Assembly: GCA_964423615.1 (NCBI GenBank)
Contig: CAYRFQ010000110.1
Coordinates: forward strand, 1 to 24,388
Reading direction: 5' to 3'
Length of the DNA: 24,388 nucleotides
Source of the DNA: CAYRFQ01 sp964423615
GTDB taxonomy: Bacteria; Planctomycetota; Planctomycetia; Gemmatales; Gemmataceae
Shown here: piece by piece, positions 16,493 through 23,651 of the stretch
Layout of the letters: the number at the start of each line of letters is the position of its first letter
Position numbering within the stretch: position 1 is the stretch's first letter
Notes under the pieces: generated by a model
Databases searched by the model: none
What the model was told of the DNA's origin: nothing
The model's input: only the letters and a program-made list of their open reading frames with translations
Position numbers and translations under genes: made by a program

Positions 16493-16855
16493 ATGAGTTA
16501 CCGCCGACACGAACTCACCGACGAACAATGGAAACAGATACAACATCTCATGCCTGCCAACGCTCGACGAGGCGGTCAGTGGAAAGATCATCGGCTTGTC
16601 CTCAACGGCATTCTTTGGATTCTCGCGACCGGGGCTCCTTGGCGAGATCTGCCCGAACGATTCGGACCTTGGGAAACCGTCTATGGCCGTTTCCGAACAT
16701 GGACTCGTCAGGGTTTTTGGGACAAAATTTTGCATCACTTGCAAGTCCAAAGACAAAAAGACGGAACTATCGATTGGCAACGAATACTAATCGACGGTTC
16801 AGTCGTGCGAGCTCACAAGGCCGCGGCTGGGGCTCGAAAAAAAAAGGCTGCCTGA
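16493..16855 (+). CDS. IS5-family transposase first ORF
   Basis: ATG 16493 is preceded by a strong ribosome-binding site, GGAGGGAG (16481-16488). The protein begins MSYRRHELTDEQWKQIQHLM and contains GILWILATGAPWRDLPERFG, the DUF4096-type N-terminal domain of IS427-group transposases. The first catalytic Asp lies in LIDGSVVRAHKAAAGARKK. The frame ends at TGA 16853-16855, just after an A9 run at 16837-16845, and lacks the rest of the catalytic domain. The second ORF carries that, so a frameshifted fusion is needed for activity. Upstream in-frame codons from a TTG at 16418 are not needed. Confidence 0.85.
   Translation: MSYRRHELTDEQWKQIQHLMPANARRGGQWKDHRLVLNGILWILATGAPWRDLPERFGPWETVYGRFRTWTRQGFWDKILHHLQVQRQKDGTIDWQRILIDGSVVRAHKAAAGARKKKAA
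16837..16845 (+). other. A9 run at the IS5 transposase frame change
   Basis: The first ORF reads CGA-AAA-AAA-AAG-GCT-GCC-TGA. The second continues as AGG-CTG-CCT-GAG, which is +1 relative to the first. Loss of one A during transcription, or gain of two, would fuse the frames, and a homopolymer this long is prone to such slippage. A one-base insertion that inactivated an originally aligned gene is the alternative. Confidence 0.55.
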
Positions 16856-17330
16856 GGGGGAACCGCCCGACCATGCGTCGGGCCGAAGCCAAGGTGGTTT
16901 TTCGACCAAGATTCATCTGATCACAGATGGCCATGGGTTGCCGTTGATTGCGACGATCAGTCCTGGTCAACAGCATGAAACTCAACAGGCTCAAATCCTT
17001 ATCGAACGCTTGCCGGAAGTGGGTCAGGATTCGGGTCCTGGCCAACTCCTTGGAGACAAAGGTTACTCGGCCGGTTGGCTGCGAGATTGGCTGAAAGAGA
17101 AAAAGATCGAGCCAGTGATCGCCCACAAGAGGAACGAGAAGGCAGCCAGTGGACCTTTTGACCGAGAAGTTTATCGCCAACGTCACTGGGTCGAACAGTG
17201 CATTGGGTGGATCAAAGAGAATCGCCGATTGGCAACCCGATACGAAAAGTTGGCGATTCACTATTTGGGCATGTTGACCATCGGGATGATCTTACGATTT
17301 CTCAAAATTGATTCACCAAACACTGCCTAG
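16845..17330 (+). CDS. IS5-family transposase second ORF (catalytic)
   Basis: Starts in frame at the A9 run with no obvious independent start. It reads LPEGEPPDHASGRSQGGFST, then KIHLITDGHGLPLIATISPG, which is the standard continuation of IS427-type transposases. The remaining catalytic features are present: Asp in LLGDKGYSAGWLRDWL, and the C-terminal RHWVEQCIGWIKENRRLATR with its conserved Glu and Arg. The reading frame ends at TAG 17328-17330. Those three bases belong to the duplicated CTAG target rather than to the element, so the stop is provided by the insertion site. Confidence 0.85.
   Translation, partial: RLPEGEPPDHASGRSQGGFSTKIHLITDGHGLPLIATISPGQQHETQQAQILIERLPEVGQDSGPGQLLGDKGYSAGWLRDWLKEKKIEPVIAHKRNEKAASGPFDREVYRQRHWVEQCIGWIKENRRLATRYEKLAIHYLGMLTIGMILRFLKIDSPNTA
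17310..17326 (-). repeat. IS5 right terminal inverted repeat
   Basis: An exact reverse complement of 16411-16427. It overlaps the last codons of the transposase, and the flanking CTAG supplies the stop codon. Confidence 0.88.
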
Positions 17331-17876
17331 TTGAGTGCCTCCATCTTTGTCTTCCAGCCTAAAAGTGTCACCCTCGAAGAACTCCAAGAACTACGAGCCC
17401 AAGACGCCAACGCGAAACCGGCGTCTCCAAGCAAATCCACAACTTTACTGGTCGGCTCCGCTCCGTCGATGCCAGAGCACCCTTGTCCTTTCTGCCCTCA
17501 CTTGGCCAAACAATTCGAACTCGTCCGACAAGCCAGCGATTGGAAGAGCATGCACCAACGGGCCAAGGACCGCGAAAAACAACTCCAACACCAACTCCAA
17601 GCTGCCCACCCTCGTATCCGAGACCTCGAGCATCGAAACTACGGAAAAAGTTCCGAGACCACTGCCAAGCCCGACGTCTTTGCCGAGGAGCGCGAAGCGA
17701 AAAACACACCCAATGAGCCCAAACCCAAAGGCCAAAGGAAGGGGCGAAAAGGACCCAAACGACGAGACTATCTCCACCTACCTTCAACCATCGAAATAAA
17801 AGACTTACCCTAAGCCCAAAAGGCGTGTCCACACTGCTCAGTACCATTCGACGAATTTCCCGGAACCGAAGACAAC
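17331..17876 (+). pseudogene. IS66-type transposase N-terminal remnant
   Basis: The open frame begins directly after the IS5 target duplication (TTG 17331) and runs to TAA 17811-17813. It then continues in the same frame with QKACPHCSVPFDEFPGTED before similarity to the family stops near 17876. Typical IS66 features are a leader with a CPFC pair, a Gln/Lys/Arg-rich coiled coil (HQRAKDREKQLQHQLQAA), then RNYGKSSE in place of the usual LFGRKSE. A Lys/Pro/Arg-rich linker and a CPHC zinc-binding motif follow. The large catalytic DDE domain is missing and there is an internal stop, so this is a non-functional fragment. The true start is uncertain because the IS630/IS5 pair lies immediately upstream. 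Confidence 0.65.
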
Positions 17877-18222
17877 TCGGCAGGATTTTACACAAAATGC
17901 GATCAGAGCAAGGTAAGGGACACCTTCTCCTTCCAGCTCGCGCTCAACGATGAGGAAATGGTTGTGGAGGTTGGTTCGCTTCTTCAACGAGAGATTTCAC
18001 TTGGGGCGAGTGAAGTGCTTTTGGATTGTTGCAAAAAACACCTTACTCGCCCACTAAATTCTCGTCGTCGGTTTCACGGCTAGACTTGTCAATCGAGAGC
18101 CCTTCGCGGGGACACCTGACGCATTTCAAGCCAATCCGATATTTCAATTCGTTGAAATGCTACTTTTCCCTTGCTGTCATCCGAGCCGAAACGCTCGATA
18201 CCTCACAGGTTTTTGTAAAACC
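17877..18222. other. Gene-free stretch between IS66 remnant and LEPR-XLL gene
   Basis: No open frame resembles a protein. The left part may be decayed IS66 sequence, although no family motif is left. It contains a perfect hairpin at 18141-18158 (ATTTCAA-TTCG-TTGAAAT). A competing longer arm, GCATTTCAA at 18121-18129, can pair with TTGAAATGC at 18152-18160. A weak AT-rich hairpin (GGTTTT/AAAACC, 18208-18222) sits at the 3' end of the minus-strand gene. Confidence 0.5.
18121..18160. other. Competing inverted repeats (two alternative hairpins)
   Basis: GCATTTCAA (18121-18129) is an exact reverse complement of TTGAAATGC (18152-18160). A second copy of the left arm, ATTTCAA at 18141-18147, pairs with TTGAAAT at 18152-18158 around a TTCG tetraloop. 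Only one pairing can form at a time. It lies about 63 bases beyond the stop codon of the LEPR-XLL gene at 18223-18954, where it could act as a transcript-end structure. There is no T-run to make it a standard terminator. Confidence 0.4.
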
Positions 18223-18954
18223 CTACTGAGTTACTTCGCTTGGATTCCCTGGGACACTGTAATCGGTTGATGAAAAGTTCTCCGAAATAATGCCGTCGAA
18301 CTTATTATACACCAGCATGTTTGTCACTTGGCTGGCTACATCGTCAATTCGAGTATTCAGTTCTTCAAGCAACTTTATGTATTTATCATACTCCTCGGGA
18401 TCTGTGACCGGGTCGTACTCATGCCCTGAGATGTTACGTGCAGATTCGCCTTTCAGATCTTGAGAGAGTGCAGGAATCGTGCTCGGAGGGACTATGGAAT
18501 TCTCAAGATTGTTGAAAAGACCAGTTAGCTCTTGAATAATTAGTTCAAGCTCGAGATCAGTACCTTCTAGGTTGGTGATGGTGCTTGGGTCTGGCGTTAG
18601 CGCAGCCTGCAGGACCTTAGCAACGTCCTTGAGTTCCTCGCAGCTTTGGTGGTGGGGCTCACTCGAAAACGTGAAGACCGTTGCTTGGATGTCTATAAGG
18701 TTGCCGACCGCGGTTCCTTGTTCCGTACCGGGGAATTCAATTGAGATCGTTTCGAGAGGTTCGCTGTTTTCCACGTTGTGCACGGAAGCCGATACCTGGT
18801 CACCAAGATCGAGGCCATTCATAGCTGCCGAGAGTACAACTCTATCCTCGAGAGAGTCGACCGCGAGTGTGGTACGGGTCTGGAGCTGTCGGGATTGACG
18901 CCGCCCCGAGGTTCGTCCAAGTCCGATTTTCTTGAGCCACTTTTGGAAAAACAT
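18223..18954 (-). CDS. Small LEPR-XLL-type protein, copy 1
   Basis: A 243-residue protein starting MFFQKWLKKIGLGR. A basic stretch rich in Arg and Gln follows, then SLEDRVVLSA at residues 34-43. That segment matches the planctomycete LEPR-XLL motif, a short N-terminal signature of proteins thought to be exported to the cell surface. No classical signal peptide is seen. The remaining 200 residues are acidic and predicted helical (CEELKDVAKVLQAAL, LIIQELTGLFNNLENS, DKYIKLLEELNTRIDDVA). They match no family I recognise. The LEPR-XLL motif usually heads very large repeat proteins, so this is an unusually small bearer. The start and leader are identical to those of the next gene upstream (19183-19824), but the bodies have diverged. 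The ribosome-binding site is weak (AAAGG, 9 bases). Confidence 0.75.
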   Translation of the reverse strand: MFFQKWLKKIGLGRTSGRRQSRQLQTRTTLAVDSLEDRVVLSAAMNGLDLGDQVSASVHNVENSEPLETISIEFPGTEQGTAVGNLIDIQATVFTFSSEPHHQSCEELKDVAKVLQAALTPDPSTITNLEGTDLELELIIQELTGLFNNLENSIVPPSTIPALSQDLKGESARNISGHEYDPVTDPEEYDKYIKLLEELNTRIDDVASQVTNMLVYNKFDGIISENFSSTDYSVPGNPSEVTQ

Positions 18955-19055
18955 AGTTCAATGCCTTTGGTTGTTTGTGATGGAAAAGTATGGGTTTTTG
19001 AGCCTTGTGGTTGCCCTTCAATAGGAAATGCTAAATCCGCGCGTCGCGCGCTCCA
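18912..19055 (-). repeat. 144-bp perfect direct repeat, copy 1 (leader plus first codons)
   Basis: Identical base for base to 19782-19925 (offset 870). It covers 101 bases upstream of the start codon and the first 43 bases of coding sequence. Weaker similarity continues into the coding region, for example GGGATTGACG in both copies. It includes the palindrome CGCGCG-T-CGCGCG at 19038-19050. Confidence 0.95.
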
Positions 19056-19105
19056 AGATAATCGAAAATGTTGATTTTTCCTGAGATTGAAAAGGAATTC
19101 TGCCA

Positions 19106-19145
19106 CAAAAATAGGGACAACAGAATCCTGGTGTCCCTATTTTTG
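19106..19145. terminator. Bidirectional terminator-like hairpin
   Basis: CAAAAATAGGGACA (19106-19119) pairs perfectly with TGTCCCTATTTTTG (19132-19145) around a 12-base loop. The stem has 14 base pairs and T-runs on the 3' side of both strands. It lies 38 bases after the stop of the minus-strand gene at 19183-19824 and before the leader of the next LEPR-XLL gene. That fits an intrinsic terminator separating the two copies, but a dispersed palindromic repeat is possible. Confidence 0.55.
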
Positions 19146-19182
19146 CGTGAGTTTAAGAACTGTAGATCGCAATGAGCCTGCT

Positions 19183-19824
19183 CTAAATGGCGGCACTATT
19201 TAAGTTGTCGGACTGGTCTGGAATCCCTGAGTTCTCCACCATTTGCACGAGTTGATTTCTCAACTCTTCGAAGAGTTCCACCTTCTCTGGATGCATATCT
19301 GGGGTGGTTTGAAAATAGGCTTCAAAGAGCTTAGTGGTCGCATCTATCTGGCTTTGTTCGGCGGCATCGGACAAACTCTCGGCGTTGCCGTTGCCCCCCA
19401 AATTCAGGTCAATGGTGCTGACAACGGTTCCGGTGACTTCCAGGTGAGTGGCCGTGGGGCGAATGGAAAGTAACATGTGACTAAACCCCGAGAATATCCC
19501 CGGGAAGACCCGCGCCATCTTGGCGGCATCGATGTTTTCCTCAGCTAGTTTCTTTGCCTCCTGCATTAGCTTCATGTAAGCTATATCGTCATTGTCTTCG
19601 ATAGGAACATCCACTCGCGACAGATCATATGCGAAGTTGGTTTGCATGTGTTCTACCTGGCCCGCACTGTCACCCAGATCGGGGTGCAGTGCAACTGTTG
19701 ACAACACGATCTTCTCTTCAAGCGATTCCACCCCAAGGGGCGTCCGACTCCTGAACTGTGGGGATTGACGCTGCTCCAAGTTTCGTCCAAGTCCGATTTT
19801 CTTGAGCCACTTTTGGAAAAACAT
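19183..19824 (-). CDS. Small LEPR-XLL-type protein, copy 2
   Basis: A 213-residue protein with the same first 14 residues as copy 1 (MFFQKWLKKIGLGR). An Arg/Gln-rich stretch follows, then SLEEKIVLST at residues 34-43, a diverged LEPR-XLL motif in exactly the same position. After residue 43 only a short DLGD segment is shared. The body is helical and acidic (YMKLMQEAKKLAEENIDAAK), then a central part (GIFSGFSHMLLSIRPTATHLEVTGTVVSTIDLNLGG), then VELFEELRNQLVQMVENSG. I recognise no family. It lies 262 bases downstream of the kinase on the same strand. Identical leader and N-terminus with different bodies suggests duplication followed by strong divergence, or cassette-like replacement of the body. 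Confidence 0.75.
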   Translation of the reverse strand: MFFQKWLKKIGLGRNLEQRQSPQFRSRTPLGVESLEEKIVLSTVALHPDLGDSAGQVEHMQTNFAYDLSRVDVPIEDNDDIAYMKLMQEAKKLAEENIDAAKMARVFPGIFSGFSHMLLSIRPTATHLEVTGTVVSTIDLNLGGNGNAESLSDAAEQSQIDATTKLFEAYFQTTPDMHPEKVELFEELRNQLVQMVENSGIPDQSDNLNSAAI

Positions 19825-19925
19825 AGTTCAATGCCTTTGGTTGTTTGTGATGGAAAAGTATGGGTTTTTGAGCCTTGTGGTTGCCCTTCAATAGGAAATG
19901 CTAAATCCGCGCGTCGCGCGCTCCA
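19782..19925 (-). repeat. 144-bp perfect direct repeat, copy 2
   Basis: Identical to 18912-19055. It carries the leader and the first 14 codons of the second LEPR-XLL gene, with the palindrome CGCGCG-T-CGCGCG at 19908-19920. Just beyond it, 19925-19951 forms an imperfect hairpin (AGAAAT-AT-CGAAA against TTTCG-ATTTCT). Confidence 0.95.
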
Positions 19926-20086
19926 GAAATATCGAAATCTTTTCGATTTCTAGCAATTTATTCTCTGAAAGACTCGGATGGAGGTGGTAGATATGAATGT
20001 AAACTGATGAATGACAGAAGTTTATCCGCAGGAAACGGGAAGTCACCACTTTTCAAAATTGGTTGGGCTTGGAGGAACAAAGCTGC

Positions 20087-23000
20087 CTACCGTTTCGGAA
20101 CGTAGCCTGGCGCATACCAGATCTTGATCACACCAGGGCGGCTGGAACAACTGGCGAGGCATTTGCCATCAGGACTGAAGCACAAATCGGTGATCGGTTG
20201 GCGGTGGCCAGTCAAGACGGCAGTCTGTTCGCCCGACTCAACATCCCATATTCGAATTATCCTGTCTCTAGCACAGCTGGCGAGTCGCCTGCCGTCGGGA
20301 CTGAAGCAAACCGCAGTGACAAGGGCGCGATGGGCTTTGCTCGAAAAAAACTGCCGGCCAGTTCTCGCATCGAAAACACCGAGCCCGCCGATGGAATTGC
20401 CCCCCACTCCCCCGATTGCGATTCGCGTGCCATTCGGGCTGTACTGCAATTCCACTGCCCCGATGCGAGATGTGATGGGATTGCTCGGTAGACCAGTTCC
20501 TGCATTCCAGATACGTACGGTGCGTTCCATACCTCCAGCACTGGCAATCTGTTCGCCGTCGGGACTGAAGCTCACACGCTTGGGATCGCCCCCCTTCTGG
20601 GCCTGAAAGGTATGAAGAAGTTGACGGGTTTTAGTGTTCCACACCTTTACCGTCCCATCGGCACAACCGATGGCAAACAGTTTACTCGAAGGGCTAAAGC
20701 AGATGGTGTTAACTGTACGATTGCGTTCTTCGGAAAAGAGTTTCTTAGCCGTTTTGGCGTCTCGGATAAAGACTCCTTTAGAACCACAGGCAAGATACTT
20801 GCCGCATGAGCTGAAAACCACGCTCCAAATACGGCCTTCCTGGTGAACGGGAGGAACAACTGGTTTGAAATGTTCTAGATCCCATATTGTCAACTTCGAG
20901 CCTCCCCCGCTGGCAAGTCGTTTGCCATCCGGGCTAAAACACAATGTGTTCATCAGGTCAGAATGTACCGGAAGCTCTCGGCAGGTTTGAGCGCGAGTTG
21001 CGTCCCAAATCTTCAGCGTCCCCTCAGGGGAAAGACTAGCGATCCGTTTTCCATCCGCGCTGAAGGCTACGCTCATCACGCTATTTCGGTGGCCGCGGTA
21101 AGCCCAGAGTTCCGATCCGTTCTTCGCATCCCATAGCCTTACAGTTCTGTCCGCACTGCCGCTGACGATTTTGCTCCCGCCGGGGCTGAAGCAGACCGAA
21201 TTAACTTGAGCGAAGTGTCCGCGCATTGTCTGAAGCTCCCGACGCACGAGCCGAGCCCCTGGAGCTATTTGTGCATCCCAGATTTTGACAGTCCCATCAA
21301 CGGAGGCTGTGGCAAGTCGTCTGCCGTCGGGACTGAAGCGTACCGCACGCACCCGATCCTGGTGTCCCTTGAGTGGTAATCTCAGCTCACCTTTCACCGA
21401 GTCCCAAATTATGGCCTCACGCCTGTTGGCCGAAGCAATCCAATTCCCGTCAGGACTGAACGCCAAGTCGTCAAAGGGGAAGCGGTGCTCGAGAGTGCAC
21501 AGGACCTTGCGCGTTGTAGCATCCCAAACTGTTGCGGTGGCCCTACCATTGGCAGTAACGATCCGTTTCCCGTCGGGGCTGAAACTCACTCTCATTTGAC
21601 CTGGCAGTGTGAACACCACTTTACCCGTCTTGGTATTAAAAATCTTGACCTCGCCATTTTGACCCCAGGCAAAGTGTTTTCCGTCAGGGCTGAAACAAAC
21701 ATTCCCGCTATACCCGCGCGACTTCTCAACGATTTGTTGTTTCTGCTTCGTTTTCAGGTTCCAAAGTGTTAACCGCTGATTTTGTCTGCGGCCTCCCGAA
21801 GTCGAAAAGAGCCATTGGCCATCTGGGCTAAAGGTCACTGTTCCCTTGGCAGCTTTGGGCCCTCGAAACGTGGACAACTCGGTGTTGCACAGTTGATTCA
21901 CATGGTGCCATTCCCAGTCCAATAATTCCTCCGAATCCAGCTTTGCAGCTTCCAATAGACTCTTGGCTTCCTCGATACGGTTTTGCTCCCATTCGAATTG
22001 AGCCCGCATCACGCGATTGAAATACAATCTTCTTTTTGCCACGGCATTCGCTTTGAGTGTCTCAACCTTCTGGTTCTCCGCTATTGCCTTCGCCTTTAGT
22101 GCCTTAGCCTTCTCGCTATCCGCGTTCTCCTTCGCTACTTCGGCTCTCTTCTGAGCCGCTCGAGCCTTCTTTCGCTCCTGATTTGCTATCGTTCGTTCTC
22201 GATTTGCTTTTTTTCGCTCCGCCTCAGCCTGGTTCTCTCGTTGCTCGGCTAGATTCCGTAAGCCCTGTTCTCTGGTTCTTGCGGATTCAGCTTGCTGCCA
22301 CAACCAAATCGCACCTCCTCCCAATAGGGCCACAATCAGCAGCACGGGCACAAGCATGTACAAACCTGCCGTAGCTGGCTGCCGGCGTGCCCATTTTAAC
22401 CATCGTTCCAAAGCCGACGTTCGCCGAGCTTGGATGGGCTCCCCCTCAAGGAACCGATGCAGGTCCTCGGCCAATGCGTCAGCTGTTGCATAGCGGCGTT
22501 TTGGTTCTTTGTTGATCGACTTTAGCAGGATTGTTTCTAGATCACGGGGCACTTTGGGCTGCAGGTGTCGCGGAGCCACTGGCTCTTGGTAAAGCACCTG
22601 GAGAATGGTTTCTGCGCTGCTGGCAGCTCGGAATGGCGGGCGTCCAGTCAGACATTCATAGAAAATTGTCCCCAACGAGTAGACATCCGACGCAACTCCG
22701 ACGTCTTTTGTAGCTTTCGCCTGCTCGGGGGACATATAGGAGGCAGTGCCGAGGATCATGCCAGTGTGAGTGTGTCCTTCATCATCGAGTTTCTTGGCCA
22801 GCCCAAAATCTGTCACTTTGGGAATCAATGAGTCTAATGACGGGCGGGAATTCTCAGGATTCGATTGAGAGGCAAGATTCGCTTTCGCGCTGGAATGCGG
22901 GGTCAACAAGACATTGCCCGGCTTTAGGTCACGATGGAGCACATTTGCTTCGTGTGCAGCATGGACAGCCTTCGCCAAGCTCAGAACCAATTTTGCCGAC

Positions 23001-23617
23001 TGCCTCGGTGGCAAGGGAGTTCCGTTCAAATAACGATTTAGGTTTCCTGCAGAGCAAAGCTCCAACGAGAAAAAGGGCTTGCCTTTATGCTCGCCAACTT
23101 CAAAGATCTGTACAATTCCTGGGTGCTGCAGACTCGCCAGGGCTTCAGCTTCGGTCCGAAATCGCTTCAAATCCTCATTGCGGGCACGGCCACCGTCCAA
23201 GATCATTTTGAGTGCGACGAATCGGTTGGCATGGATTTGTCGCGCCCGGTAGACAATGGCCATGCCCCCGCGTCCCAGTTCCTCGAGAATTTCATACCCA
23301 GGAACTTCCGGAGTTTCCCCTGCCCTGCCCACCTGGTCCTTGACTGCGTTGCCTGAATCTGAGCCCTCATTAGGTTGTTGGGAATGAGAAGGCCCCACAG
23401 GAGACAAGATCGACGTGTCCTGCGCCTTGATTTGCTCAATTGCCGGTTGATCAAGAAAACTAGAAACAACTTGGTCGGCTTGAAATAGAGCCTCGACCAA
23501 TGACCGAAGTTCTGAATTGCCACCACACGCGCTATCAAGAAACGCAGGGAGCAATTCGGGATCCAACTCCAAGCCCTCATAAAAAATCGAACGAGCTTGC
23601 GCGTTGCGATTTTTCAA
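20087..23617 (-). CDS. Transmembrane Ser/Thr protein kinase with 14 WD40 repeats
   Basis: A 1176-residue protein started from TTG 23617, the choice being set by GAGGAG 8 bases upstream. Residues 1-60 carry the N-terminal segment common to planctomycete STKs (LDSACGGNSELRSLVEAL). The kinase domain is at about 107-390: glycine loop GRGGMAIVY (115-123), Lys137 in VALKMI, HRDLKPGNVLL (catalytic Asp230), DFG at 270-272, SPEQ at 296-299. All key residues are present, so an active kinase is expected. A transmembrane helix follows (about 418-440), then a charged coiled coil (about 441-560). Residues about 590-1170 hold 14 WD40-type repeats, most with an FSPDG signature. Fourteen fits two seven-bladed propellers. 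With the kinase cytoplasmic, the propellers should be periplasmic and could sense or bind a partner. The ECF sigma gene lies 34 bases upstream. Confidence 0.94.
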   Translation of the reverse strand: MKNRNAQARSIFYEGLELDPELLPAFLDSACGGNSELRSLVEALFQADQVVSSFLDQPAIEQIKAQDTSILSPVGPSHSQQPNEGSDSGNAVKDQVGRAGETPEVPGYEILEELGRGGMAIVYRARQIHANRFVALKMILDGGRARNEDLKRFRTEAEALASLQHPGIVQIFEVGEHKGKPFFSLELCSAGNLNRYLNGTPLPPRQSAKLVLSLAKAVHAAHEANVLHRDLKPGNVLLTPHSSAKANLASQSNPENSRPSLDSLIPKVTDFGLAKKLDDEGHTHTGMILGTASYMSPEQAKATKDVGVASDVYSLGTIFYECLTGRPPFRAASSAETILQVLYQEPVAPRHLQPKVPRDLETILLKSINKEPKRRYATADALAEDLHRFLEGEPIQARRTSALERWLKWARRQPATAGLYMLVPVLLIVALLGGGAIWLWQQAESARTREQGLRNLAEQRENQAEAERKKANRERTIANQERKKARAAQKRAEVAKENADSEKAKALKAKAIAENQKVETLKANAVAKRRLYFNRVMRAQFEWEQNRIEEAKSLLEAAKLDSEELLDWEWHHVNQLCNTELSTFRGPKAAKGTVTFSPDGQWLFSTSGGRRQNQRLTLWNLKTKQKQQIVEKSRGYSGNVCFSPDGKHFAWGQNGEVKIFNTKTGKVVFTLPGQMRVSFSPDGKRIVTANGRATATVWDATTRKVLCTLEHRFPFDDLAFSPDGNWIASANRREAIIWDSVKGELRLPLKGHQDRVRAVRFSPDGRRLATASVDGTVKIWDAQIAPGARLVRRELQTMRGHFAQVNSVCFSPGGSKIVSGSADRTVRLWDAKNGSELWAYRGHRNSVMSVAFSADGKRIASLSPEGTLKIWDATRAQTCRELPVHSDLMNTLCFSPDGKRLASGGGSKLTIWDLEHFKPVVPPVHQEGRIWSVVFSSCGKYLACGSKGVFIRDAKTAKKLFSEERNRTVNTICFSPSSKLFAIGCADGTVKVWNTKTRQLLHTFQAQKGGDPKRVSFSPDGEQIASAGGMERTVRIWNAGTGLPSNPITSRIGAVELQYSPNGTRIAIGGVGGNSIGGLGVFDARTGRQFFSSKAHRALVTAVCFSPDGRRLASCARDRIIRIWDVESGEQTAVLTGHRQPITDLCFSPDGKCLASCSSRPGVIKIWYAPGYVPKR

Positions 23618-23625
23618 TAGACAAA

Positions 23626-23631
23626 CTCCTC
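23626..23631 (-). promoter_or_regulatory. Ribosome-binding site fixing a TTG start for the kinase
   Basis: On the minus strand GAGGAG is followed by TTTGTCTA and then the TTG at 23615-23617. No ATG lies at a usable distance, so the spacing supports TTG as the start codon. Confidence 0.7.
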
Positions 23632-23651
23632 AGTTTCTCGTGGCTGAATAT

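Larger units (their letters stand above)
16411..17326 (+). mobile_element. IS5-family (IS427-like) insertion sequence
   Basis: A 916-bp element with perfect 17-bp inverted repeats (16411-16427 and 17310-17326; GCAGTGTTTGGTGAATC). It is flanked on both sides by CTAG (16407-16410 and 17327-17330). CTAG fits the YTAR target preference known for IS5-type elements. Because CTAG is itself palindromic, it could instead be counted as part of 21-bp inverted repeats. However, no other direct duplication lies outside it, which favours CTAG as the target duplication. The element lies directly against the TA flank of the IS630 copy. Confidence 0.88.

Noticed and set aside
20160..21840. Regularly spaced short repeat (around CCGTCGGGACTGAAG) resembling a CRISPR or satellite
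   Set aside because: The spacing of about 120-130 bases and the reading frame show it encodes the FSPDG signature of successive WD40 repeats.
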